A stretch of DNA of 64,000 nt, taken from Nectonema munidae (Eukaryota; Nematomorpha; Nectonematoida; Nectonematidae). Positions 13,111-24,856 of this stretch are shown piece after piece. The stretch covers positions 434,001-498,000 of the forward strand of contig JAUIRK010000643.1 of NCBI GenBank assembly GCA_030549495.1. Direction: 5' to 3'. Numbering within the stretch: position 1 is the stretch's first letter; each line of letters starts with the position of its first letter. A program made the position numbers and the translations under genes. The notes beneath the pieces are model-generated. The model saw nothing but the letters and a program-made list of their open reading frames with translations, searched no databases and was not told where the DNA came from.

Positions 13111-14249
13111 AACATTACTAGAAGAGTAATTTATGCGGTAAGACATTGATTTCCTATTTATATAAAGAAAGAATTGAAACGAACGAAATTTATTTGCTAA
13201 TTTTAAGTGGAAAAAGAGGAAAAAGAGCTCGCAAACTATTATAAGATATCATAGGTAGTTGAGATAGGGGAAAAAATATAGAAAACGATTGAATTGAATT
13301 TGCAAGTTTTGTCACAAGACCGCTTCCATGACTACTTTTCAAGTAAAATTTATCTGATTTATATCGGAACACACAAACTAAATTAAATTTTGTATAAGAG
13401 TATGTAGAGATGTGAAATATATTATTATGCATGCAAAACATATACAATATACATTTATATATTATAAACATAAAAATATAATAAATTTATTAACTATATC
13501 ACTACAAACATAAAAACTGGGATGATCACATGCTAAACACACATATTTAAAAAAGCAAATTGATATTTGAAACATTGTTTAAATGATGACAACGGTAAAT
13601 TTAAATCAGAATAAACAAAATCATTCGAGTTGGATAAGGTATTAATTTTTATATATTATCGATTGTTTTGAAGAAGAAAGTCCTAAAAATAAAACTAATG
13701 AACTATTCGAATGACTTAAAGAGTAATTCTGATTTGATTTTTCCTTATCAAAAATTTTTGAAATACTACAGGAAGCATATGACTTTAATGTTTATAAATA
13801 AAAATATAAATATTTATGTTGTGATCGTTCATAAAAGTAAGAAGTTCATTATTATTCATGAAGAGAGAATTTGTATGACTGATCACAATTTTTGATAAAT
13901 ACTATCCTCAAAGTTTTTGTTTGTAGTCGAAATATACTCTCCCTTAATTCAGTAAACTGTAGATGATATTTGGAAGAAATAACCATTTGTACAGCATATA
14001 ATTAATATTTGTTGAGAAAATTTAGCTAGTTTTTTTAACGTGCCAATTATTACTTTCAATTTGGTTGAAAGTTTTGTAACATACCTACTCAAACACAATT
14101 TGTCATCAAGTACTATTCCTAAAACATTTCGATTTCTAACCTTTTCAATTTCAACATAATTGAAAATGACATCAATGTTTCTTCCATAATTTGGAAAAAT
14201 ATCTCTTTGAATTTCTTGTTGTTAATAGTCAATCGATTATTATACCATT

Positions 14250-14345
14250 TTTACTTTAAGTTCGCCCTTTTTTACTTTAAGTTCGTCCTTTTTCACTTTA
14301 AGTTCGTCCTTTTTTACTTTAAGTTCGTCTTTTTTTACTTTAAAA
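14250..14345. repeat. Tandem repeat ACTTTAAGTTCGTCCTTTTT, about 5 copies
   Basis: Four to five tandem units of about 22-23 bp, differing at one or two bases (TTCGCCC, TTCGTCC, TTCGTCT). They are the reverse complement of the units at 9890-10100. Confidence 0.85.
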
Positions 14346-14349
14346 AAAT

Positions 14350-17300
14350 CTTGTTTTCTTGCTATTAGTTCCTGGTTTCCCAGGAATTAATAATTTTTTA
14401 ATCTTGCTTCAAAAATTTGAGTGAGAAAAAATATGAGAGTAAAGAAGAAAGAATGTTCATTTCAAATGAAAAATTCATTGCGATTACAACGTATCTAAAT
14501 AAATGAATATGCATTTGTTAAAATTGCTCTTTATACTTTATACGAGTGAAAGTTAACGTAGAAAATATGAAAGAAATTCTCATAGCTTTTATGAGGAAAC
14601 ATGCATTTTTGGTGATGGCCAAAGATGAATTTAGATTAGCTAATTTTTAGATTTGATCGAAAGAATATTAATTAAGATGAATGCCATAAAAGTTTCTTTA
14701 AATAATACTCATTTCCTCTATATGATGTAAGTATAGAGAAAAAGTATTAAAAATGTAGAACACCATTCTTATATATTTTAAAGATGCAAATCAAACATAT
14801 CAAATAATAGTAAACTTTACCTCTTAAACAATCAAATCAAAAATTGATAAATCTCAGGAAAGAAATATATTCCTGAGATCAAAAATAGTCAAAAATTATT
14901 TCGAGATCGCTGAATCACTGAAAGGAAACACTATTTTTTACCTCCGCAGTGGTCTTTTCGTTCATCTTAGTTGCGCTCTGTACTATATTATTTAATTTTA
15001 AAACACTCTTACATTACATATAGAATATATTTAAAATTTTCTAGAACAAAATGCTTTTTCAACAAGATGATAATCATTCACCAGCGAGTTCTGGGTTTGA
15101 ATCCAAATACTTTACTTCACAATTCGACATTCTACACTGTAGTTCAGTGATTCCCAAACTGAGGGTAGGGGCGCTCCCTAATGGGGGGGGGGGGGTCAGA
15201 ATTTTTCAAGGGGGGCCTTAGGCAATATCTTAAATATTTATCCAAACACAACATAATTATTTACCTTGAATAATTTTGTTAGATAAATATGTGTAAAGTA
15301 GGAAATATGAATTACTTATTATCATTTTATTTTAAAAACATTTATCTCAGTTGCAAAGATCAATCGCTTATAACACGCACCTCCTATACACTATCTGTAT
15401 ACATCAGCATAAAGATGAGGAAAAAAATCCGGAAAATGGTAGCACACATCTCGATTAAACTGTCAAATGGACATCAAATTAAATGATCTCATAAAATCCG
15501 ATTTGATATAAATTTTGTTAAACTTTTTTTGAGTTTAAATTTTGAATTTTTTTTAACTTAGTTTATTTTTTTGATGTAGATATATTATTTACATAAATAG
15601 CTGTCATGTGTTTTTTGACTGCATAGATAGACAGCGTGATCAATCCTTTTCACTCATTTGATCCCCGAATTATTTTTATTGGAAACAGTTCTAATTCATT
15701 TCAGTGTAAAAGTTCTCTCACCCCCGACTATGAGACGTGTAAGATGGAAGTTGTCTATCACTGAAGAATAAACAGCTTAATCATAAGACTTAATTTGGAA
15801 ACGAATTGATGATAATTGAAATAAGCTGAAACCTTTGTATGAAATGCAAGATGAAATAATTTTTTTTGCAATATCAAAAAAAGAAAATTTATATGATGCT
15901 TCTATAAAAAAATGTCAACATAGATTAGCTATTTTGTAGATTTTTTGAAGCAATTAACATTCTTTATTTAAAATTACAACATTATCAACGCTTTTGTTAA
16001 GAACATTGAATTGTAGAGACGGAAAGACCAAGTTGAAAATTTCTATTCGTTTTTTCATTCTAATGAATTTATCGGAGAAGTCAATAATTTAGGGCAGTAT
16101 AGTGGAAATATTAAGAAAAAATCTAGTAATATTTGGAATCACTTTATGAAGAATTTTTACAATATATTCCAAATGTTTTAATGCATACCGTTACTTGGAA
16201 ACTGAGAGGAAACGCATTCAATTTTGGGAAATTTTGTTTGCCAAAAACTTAGAGAAAAGGCTCTCCAATTGTTGATTTCCGATTTGTCAACCCAACTTTG
16301 TGAGGTAGATTTTCCAATCTTGTATTAAAAACAAAACAACGAAATCGACGTGAAGTCCAACGCGATTTGCGTTGTTCACTTTTTTTAATGAATCCTAGAA
16401 TTTTTAATCTTGTGAAAATCAAACAACAACACCAATAACGCAATTTAAGTCTTAAAACCCTTTGATTTTTTCGTTGAACATATTTTTTCATAAACGTTGT
16501 ATTTTTCTTTGTGTATGCATGCTGAAAAAATGAAGTGCAAATATAATGAATAATATTAAGTATTGATTATACTACATTTCAATTATTTTTAATTAATATT
16601 TCTACATTTCAATTATTTTCATTTTTAAAGAAAAGACGCATGAGTTTTTAATTTGGAAAAAGGGGGCGTTGTTCAAAAAAGTTTTGGAACAACAGCTGTA
16701 GTCAAACAATAGTCAAAGACAGTGTAAATAGAGATTAAAACAATATATAAAAATAGATAGAGGGTTTAAGAAGAAATTTTTTCTCACTTAAAATTCAAAT
16801 GTTACTGTTTGAATCCAAAGAGATCTTACTTTCTGAATAAGCATAACGAGAATATCAAGCGTAAAAAAAGTTTCATTTTGGGGTTTGCTGAAAAAAGGCT
16901 TTGTACGCGTACCAGCAAGCAATTGGAGTGATAGCAAAAACGTAATGTGTCTTTATATTTATAAATGTATATATATTTTCTATTTATATATAAGAAAGAG
17001 ACGACTTCAAGAGTACTGAAGTATAGAACTCGAACATACTACTAACTCAATTTTTCTTATTTTTCAACTTATATATACTTTTTATATTGCACGTTTACAA
17101 GTATATACAATTAATAATAGTAGTGAGCGTATACACTTGAATCATAGTTTGGTATTTTGCATTATTAAAATTCTTGTGGACAAAACTTAGATTTGAGTAT
17201 GCTCGCTATGAAAGTATTCTCCAATCAATTGCAATGAACAAAGCTACTGCGCGCTGAAACAAGGAATTAGCCATTAGTCTTCATTCAGAGTATCATCAAA

Positions 17301-18950
17301 TCAAAATGGAGGAAAGTAAAGAAATAAATAAGATTTTAAATTGATCCAAAGTACAACAAAATTCTCTCGACTTGTTGAGCTACTGCATACTGCATTAAAT
17401 ATAATATATCAAGTTCTTATCTTGTCTGTTTACATATCCATCCCTCTTTGTATATAACATAGACACACACACATGCACTAATAATATATGATGATGCTGA
17501 ATGATGATAATCAATTAAAATTCCTTGGTATAGCAGTAAAAATGAGTGATGAATGGAAGAAGAGAATATTATTTTTTAATTTACTTTTTTTATTCGTTAA
17601 AAACGAAAGAAATACTCCCATTCCACTGCTTTACTCCTGGAAGCTTCATGATCGCAGTGAGATTGTTGTTGTTGTTGGTGATGAAGATGGAACAAGGCTT
17701 AAAAAATGATGATTTTTTTGTGTTTATTACACCACTACTACTGTACTAAATCCTAAGGGAAATGAAAAAAAGTTCTCAAGATCTTTATCCTATTTAGTAT
17801 AGAGAAGAAGTAATATATTAATTTTGTTAAAGTTATTTCATCTTGAACATCGTTAAATAAGGTTTTCTCGTTAGCCATGATACTCCCTTTTATTTAAAAG
17901 AAGAATAAATATTCATATATTATCTCTTATCTTTTCAATCACAATCTGGATTTAATGACTGCAAAGCAAGTCAGCTCGAATAGGTCTTACTTTATATTCC
18001 TTCGCTTATTTTTCTCTTGATTTGCTTCTTCTTGGACATGACTTTTTTTAATCAATTTTTTAATAAATTTATTATTTGTCAGTAACTTTTGAATCCAAAG
18101 CTTCCTCTTCCCAAATGTATCGTGTTGTCATAATATTTTGATTCTTTGCAAAATTTAGATTCATTTTATACCTTGAGATAGGGAACAGAAATCAAGTACT
18201 CCTAAACAAAAAACATTTAAATCCTAGAAAATCTATTGTTGCAAAATTAGATAATCGAATTAGAATCGAAATAAAATTTTTACATCATTATACATTAGAA
18301 AGGGCCTATTCAAAGAAGTTACCTATTTACAATTTTCAAACAGATGAGAAGGTTCTCGGCAGGCTTACGTTTTCATCCAGCCTCCTTGTAGTTGCATCCA
18401 TATCTGTCATTATTCTTGCATTGAATATAATATCAAATAAAAGTATCAATTTTTTTTATGAAATCCCTATTTTTCTTTTACACTATTCAATTTAAAATAA
18501 AAAAATTTTTAATATTAAAATAATTATAGTGACCCATTAAAACTCAGTGATAATTTTTTGATCCATGGATCATAAAAGGTTGCGCAACACAGATCGAAAC
18601 GAGTGTAGCTGACAAATAAAAGCGCCACAATGCAAGACTATTCGTTAGAAGTTTATTCAGCAAATCTTGTTACTATTATAGAACTCCAAGAATCCAAGTA
18701 TAATTTAAGTGCAAAAATTATGTGATGCTATGCAGGATTGTATCAAGTGCTACTTTTGGGAAAATGATTTTCCTTTTCTAAATTTTGCAAGTATGAAACG
18801 ATTATATGACTAAATGTCGACAGATAACATCCCATTCAACTTGGGTGTGGGGGTGATACAAAATGTCGACTAAAAATATAAAGAAAAAGAACGAATCTTA
18901 TAACTAACCTTGCCAAATAAGTATATCAACCTTCATCACTAAATAAAGGA
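14350..18950. other. Long non-coding stretch with one hAT-like end
   Basis: At 15145-15220 a block starting CAGTGATTCCCAAACT followed by GGGGCGCTCCCTAA and a G run looks like one hAT terminus; I find no partner end. Short frames (15289, 16249 minus, 17488) have no supporting motif. Confidence 0.4.
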
Positions 18951-18959
18951 TGAGTAAGT

Positions 18960-19100
18960 GGCGTGAGTAAGGTTGGTTAGATACTGTGGTTCGATATCTC
19001 AAGATCCTGGGTTCGATCCCGTATCAAACGTACTTTCTTCATAGTTCGATACAAAAGGCGCAAGTGTACCTTCTCGATGAAAACATCTCACGATACCTAC
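18960..19100 (+). repeat. tRNA-derived SINE
   Basis: The head GTGAGTAAGGTTGGTTAGAT (A-box-like) is followed by a perfect RNA polymerase III B box GGTTCGATCCC at 19010-19020. The body (TTCATAGTTCGATAC, GGCGCAA, CGATGAAAACA) matches copies at 49758-49905 and 4555-4706 (minus). The tRNA of origin cannot be named by eye. Confidence 0.82.
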
Positions 19101-19109
19101 TTTATTACA

Positions 19110-20125
19110 AACTTATTCTCTAACTAATTAACTTACAGAATAACAAATTAGCTAATATCTTAATTAAAATTTTTGTTATTTTCAGCATACTTTTTATTAT
19201 TTTTTTCCTTTGATATTTTTTTGAGAAAGTTGTTTTAATTAATACTCATTATATCTCATTCACTTTGGCGTACATTTTGAAAAAGGGTGTATTCAAATTT
19301 TCTCAATTTAATATTCGCCATATTATCATAAGTTTAGTGTTTATTCCGTTTAATTTCTTTTTAAATGAAAAGCAGTTTAAAAATGAATTGTAAGGTGAAA
19401 ATTTTTTCGATTAATATAACTTATTTTTTACCAATTTTTTTATTATCTAAAAGCAGACGACTAAATTTGGAAAAACATTGCCTGAAAGCAGATTAGACCA
19501 TTTTTGCCCCTCCAAATAGAAAAAATGTTACATATGGTTATGCGTCTTTAAAAAGCGGATATAGAGAGAGCGAAGCGAATATGACAGCGTGCGCTCAATT
19601 TAATAATTTTTATTTTGTGAGTGAAAAGTTGTAATTCAGATGTTTAAGATGATTGGAGTTAATATTCCTTATTTAATACCAGTAAGGATCTAAGTAAGCA
19701 CTCATTGACTGATCTTTTGTTTATAGAATGTTCAGAAAAAGTTCATTTTAGAAACAAAAATATATAAATGCCCTTGGTGTAAATTTTCTTCTAGATCCAT
19801 CCTGGCACCTCTTCCAAATTTTTGGCTAAGCAACAACTGTGTAAAAGGATTAATATATACTGTAAAAATATGCTTAAAATCTAAAAACGATAATGTTTTA
19901 CTTTACGCTTCTGTCAATCAAAAATTTTTTCAAGCAATTATTTATTGTTGTGATGTCAATCAAACTATACATTTTCCAACGTAGTTTATTTCGTTGATAT
20001 TATATTACTAAAGATTCTAGATTTTTTACATAAACTAACTCAATAAATTAAAAAAAAATTAGAACAAATTAAAAAATATTAAAATTTTTGATTGGAGGAA
20101 CCGTAAGTAAAACATTACCACTATT
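19110..20125. other. Non-coding stretch
   Basis: One AAAGCAGACGAC core word (about 19451) hints at an old TTAA-MITE scrap; nothing else supportable. Confidence 0.35.
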
Positions 20126-20132
20126 CTACACC

Positions 20133-20407
20133 CAGTGGCGGATCCAGAGAGGGGGAGGGGGGCTCACGGGCCTAGTCCCCCCCCCCCTATGAAAAATGGC
20201 TTCGAAAATAGCCCTTACATGTTAAAAATTAATTTTTGCAATTTATTTATGGAAAAATAATGTTAAAAATATGAAAACATAGGTAATCAGTGATTCTAAA
20301 AGACATAATACAGCTGTCGTATTCTCTGAAGACTTTTAGCAAAATTGCAAAAAATTTAAATAGATTTTGCCCCCCCCCCCTATAAAAAATTTCTGGATCT
20401 GCCACTG
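20133..20407. mobile_element. hAT-type MITE, about 275 bp
   Basis: The ends are CAGTGGCGGATCCAGA and, reverse-complemented, CAGTGGCAGATCCAGA. Poly-G/poly-C blocks sit just inside each end. Flanks TCTACACC and CTACACAC share CTACAC, so the 8-bp target duplication is approximate. No coding capacity. Confidence 0.8.
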
Positions 20408-20419
20408 CTACACACGCAT

Positions 20420-23400
20420 TGTGTATAAAAACATAATTTTTTTTATTAATTATAAATTGCATATTTTCATATTAAAATTCGAAATTAAAAACTTTTATAA
20501 AATTTTATAAAAATTCTGTACATTAAAAATTCATATTAAATTTTTAATGGAAAAAATATTAGAAATAATTGTGTCTTTCAAAATTTCTTCTTGCGTTGAC
20601 TTGCCCAAAGTGAACCTTCTCCTTCTGAAAACTTCTAACCAATTTGAAAGATATAATTGAATGCCATTTTTGACTTCTTTTGTTAAAATATATGAAAAGG
20701 TAGCTTTATTCATTAATTTTAAAATTCGAAGTTAATTAACTATATCATTATTTCTTCGATAATAATTAATATTTAATTTTGAAATGAATACTTCGATTGT
20801 TTAGTTGCGATTGGATGAAATTGCACCTTCTTTTCTCCTCCATATATCACCTTTTCAATGCTTTTATCTGAAGTAATAAACTTTCAAAATAAAATTCATC
20901 AAAATTTTACCCGCTTTATCCTCATTCTTTCCTTTTTTTATTATAAATTGTTTAATTCATTCATATTGTAAATAATTATGCAAAAGAAGTGTTGTGAATT
21001 TTTTGTTTCTTTAAAACCGAAAAATACTAAATTATACCAAATAACAGAGTGTGTATTTAAATCGATTTTCGACTTCTTTATTATTTTAAATATTCAATAA
21101 ATTATTTAAATTTGGATAGTACAGAAACTACCCCTCTATTCCAGTCCGTGTGTGGATATTATAAGGACCTGACAGACTCCCATCGGTCTCTTAAACAGGT
21201 TGAAGCACAGTCATCAGTTTAGTGCAAATTATGAAATATAACTTAGTTAAAAAGAGCTTTCTCGACACCTTATAAATTAATCTGTGAAAAACAGTGTAAT
21301 TGCAAAAGAGATTAAAAAAGATTTGAAGTAAACTTATAGGGAGTATTGAAAGAGCGTTCAACATGCTCTTCATTGGATGTACCTACGCACTCTGAGATAC
21401 TTTCTCTTTGCGCGCCATCTATATCATTGATTTTTGGAAAGTGGTTTAAAAGTTTTTCACTTAAGAAGCTGACATCCTTAAAAAGATTTATGATATTATT
21501 AAGATGTTCCATATAAAAATAAAAGTTCATATGCATTCTTCAAGCATGCTGTGATCTTCACACAGGCACTAGCACACATCCATACACACGTATACCATGT
21601 TTATATATGAACTTTGTTTATGCGAAATATCGTAAATTTCAAAGGGATTTAGTATGCAGCTGGAGTGATGATTTTTTTGCTGAGTATAGAAATATAGGAA
21701 ATAAAGTTTTTATCTATTTTCTGCATGATACTTTATTTTTATATATCTACTTTTATCTCCAATAAACTTATAAGTGACAGCCATGAAACCTATTTGAAAT
21801 TATATATGTATACATCAGTGGTCTGGCATAACGGTAGGGGAGGCAAAAATCAAAAGAACTTGGCAGAACGAGTCCAGCATCGGCGACTTTATCTAAACCC
21901 CCAGGGAACGGATTTCGAATAAATTGCCAAAAAAATTTAAAAAACATAGGAATATTTCTTTAAGAAATAGTTAGAAACTTTAGAAATTTGAAAGAAAAAC
22001 TAATAAATACTCAAGCTGAAAGATTTTTACCATCAAGTTTACTTCTTTTCCTTGATTTGAGATAACTTATGGCTGAAAAAGTTCTTTGTGAAATACTAGA
22101 ATGCTTCATTCTTTTCATGATTAGATAACTCTTTATGTACTAATTGTAGTTTATAAGAAAGTATAGTACTCATTCAGACTAAGAAACATCCACTACTCAA
22201 AGACATGTGATTAAGAAATTATTTTTTTTTATTTTCCTTTCCTTATTTATGTGAATAATAATATACTTGTAGGACAAGCTAGAAAACTATATGGGTGATC
22301 ATGAAAGAGTTAGGTTATTAATATCAATCTTTACATACATTCTTATGAAATAATAAAAACGAAGATTTTGGAAGAACAATATTATCACTTGGTAAATTGT
22401 TTAAATGAAAAAAACTGAATATATAATAAAAATTGAATGGAAGGACGATTATCAAATATACTTTCTTGATACATGATGTAAAATTTGCAGAAAAGGAAAG
22501 GATAAACTTAAGAAGTCTTTATTCAGCAAAAAGAGGCTATTGAAACAAACACAGGAGTATTAGTATTTATACACCTTTTTTCACAAAATAGCATTCAAAT
22601 TAGTCAACAAAGATCAGAATAAAATGAGGAAAAACTTGGAGTAAAGAAAAATTAGAATAAAAGCTAAATATTCGCTCGCAATGTTCACACCACGATACAC
22701 ATTTTTTAAAACTTTCTAGAAAAAAATATTAGAAAAAATAGGTTCCATGTAAAATTTCACGCTTCTCATTCTCATTCTATTTTTTACTTCTTTACTGTTA
22801 TAGTAACTCTGCTGTTCTGCAGGAGTTCTTAACTTTTTGCTCTATATCGCCTACTTTTCCACAACAATATAGACTTCCTAAATTCACATTATAATGTATA
22901 TTTTAATTTATGTTTTGGCACATTGGGGAGTCAAAGTCGAGTATGGAATTCAGTTCGGAAAATTTGTTTGCAAATTAAATCGTTATGTGTTAGAGTCAAT
23001 GTAATTTTAGCAATACTAGTTACTGCTTTACCTGATACTCAAGTTGGTGTTTAAACGCCTTTTTGTGCTCTTGGAATTGTAAAAAGTCGTCTTAGAAATC
23101 CGTGATGACAAACATTTCCAATCAAGTGTGTCAAGAATTTTAAATTCTTCGAGAAAAATTCAACCAAACTCTAATATAATTTAATTTGCTAAAATTATTT
23201 TTAATGGGGCCTGAATTATAAGAAAGTGTACACATTTAAATATTTCAAGAGAGGTTATCAACGGGCCTGAAGCTAAATGAAAAAATACAATATAATTCAG
23301 TCATACGGAAATTCCAAGAAGAAGAGCTTTCATGTTAAACGAGATATTCAATTGGAAAAATAAAGTTGGTGCTTGAAACGATGGTGGTCTAAAACCATTA

Positions 23401-24037
23401 GTTATAGCATTGCAAGATATTTAAAGATATATAGAAGGATGAAAGAAAATGAAAATTCAAAATAAAATGTCACGTTATTGATATGAAATATTTGGGTCTT
23501 TAAAAAGTGCTGCAAAATGTCTTTGTTGGGTGCATATATTCAACTATTGATTTATTGCCAAACTGATGTTTATTATGTGTTTGATACAAAGTTATTTAAC
23601 AATAAAATAATTTACCTTGATCATATCTTTTGTTTTTTAGCTATAAGTTTCAAAAAAGTTGGTATACTTTTTTATGTACTTTAAAAAGTGCTGCATTTTC
23701 AAAATTAAAAAAATGGCGATTATTTTACTTTTTCAATGTAAGTATTAAATATTATAAAAGGGATAATTGAAGTTATTCATCATTTAAGATTAATTTGAGT
23801 TTTTTATTTATAAGATTTGATATCTTTTTAAGGTTTTTTTTAATTTAGTTTAAGTTTATAATAGAATAGTCTTTTGGTATAATGTATAGTTTAGTATAAA
23901 AACTGAATTTTAAATCTTTACCCATCGGTTTAATTTTAGTTTTATATACTTTTAATTGTACATGAATACCGATTATGGTTCAACACCATATGTACTTATC
24001 ATTTCTTTTCGTTTTTATAAAAAAAATTAACACTATG
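20420..24037. other. Gene-poor stretch
   Basis: Mostly AT-rich and non-coding. A GC-richer patch at 21815-21905 starting CAGTGGTCTGGCATAACGG may be one end of a decayed hAT or SINE. A minus-strand frame near 21365-21515 is listed separately. Confidence 0.4.
21398..21511 (-). CDS. Possible first exon of an unrecognised gene
   Basis: On the minus strand, ATG at 21511 opens a frame beginning MEHLNNIINLFKDVSF and ending at ISEC before a GTAGGT donor-like site at about 21397. The amphipathic, charged composition and mixed codon use look more coding-like than nearby frames. No acceptor or second exon could be confirmed, and the frame itself stays open further. Very tentative. Confidence 0.2.
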
Positions 24038-24045
24038 CTTTAGAC

Positions 24046-24462
24046 CAGTGGTTCCCAACCGGGGGTCCATGGAAATTCTACTTCAAACTACTTATGCTGA
24101 ATCTCCTTTAACTCCTATTTTCCAAAACAATATATATATTTAGAGCTTTTTAAAATAAATATTTTCTTCTCTTTTTTAAAGTTTCATATTTTGAATGTTT
24201 ATATATGCTTTTTATTAGTTACAATATTTTTGAAAAATTTATATTTTAATTGGAAAAAAATTTTATTCACATTTTATGTCAGGCTTTACGATTTCTCTGA
24301 TTTCAAATGAATAAGCATACGATTTAATCAGATGAACAATAATTTTTTGCATAAAAATCTTTGATTAATTTTGTTGGCTCGAACTATTCAGTTGTAGGGG
24401 TCCACAGGTAAAAAAAGTGACTGAAAAGGGGGGAACGGGATAAAAAAGATTGGGAACCACTG
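24046..24462. mobile_element. hAT MITE with perfect 8-bp target duplication
   Basis: The ends are CAGTGGTTCCCAACC and, reverse-complemented, CAGTGGTTCCCAATC. The flanks at 24038-24045 and 24463-24470 are both CTTTAGAC. The 417-bp element carries no transposase frame, so it moved with a hAT transposase from elsewhere. Confidence 0.95.
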
Positions 24463-24856
24463 CTTTAGACTTTTAGTTTTATAATATGTAGCGTATATTT
24501 TTCCCCATTTAATTTTTATTTTTTGATATTTTCCACTTTTGGGTAATTTTTTTTTAAATTAAAATAATTTTGTGAAAAAATAAACTTTTATCAAGAAATT
24601 CATTGAAGTTTTAAACGATCTATATTTTGTATCACTTTTGGTCATTTTTGACTAAAAACCCTCAACTAATCTGTTTCATTAAATTCACAACAACAGCTAC
24701 CCTTAATTAGATACATTTTTATTGCTACTGTAAGTTATTAATTTTAAGCATTTTCTTGATTGATCAATAATAATTTTTTAAGGAAAGTAAAGCTATTTTT
24801 TTAATTTAGAAATTCTTTTCTCTACTGTAAACTTGTTGTCTGTTTGACCCGGTACA

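Noticed and set aside
16249-16491. Basic minus-strand frame resembling a transposase N-terminus
   Set aside because: Cys/Arg-rich but no recognisable motif order and no catalytic block downstream.
18960-19100. Functional tRNA gene
   Set aside because: The B box is good but the arms do not fold as a tRNA and the same sequence recurs with a SINE body elsewhere.
20247-20462. Minus-strand 71-codon frame with ADPEIFYRGGG
   Set aside because: The text is a translation of the hAT MITE right arm (20133-20407), a common false protein prediction.
21725-21922. 65-codon frame containing a GC-richer patch
   Set aside because: No family or splice support; the patch looks like a transposon end rather than coding sequence.
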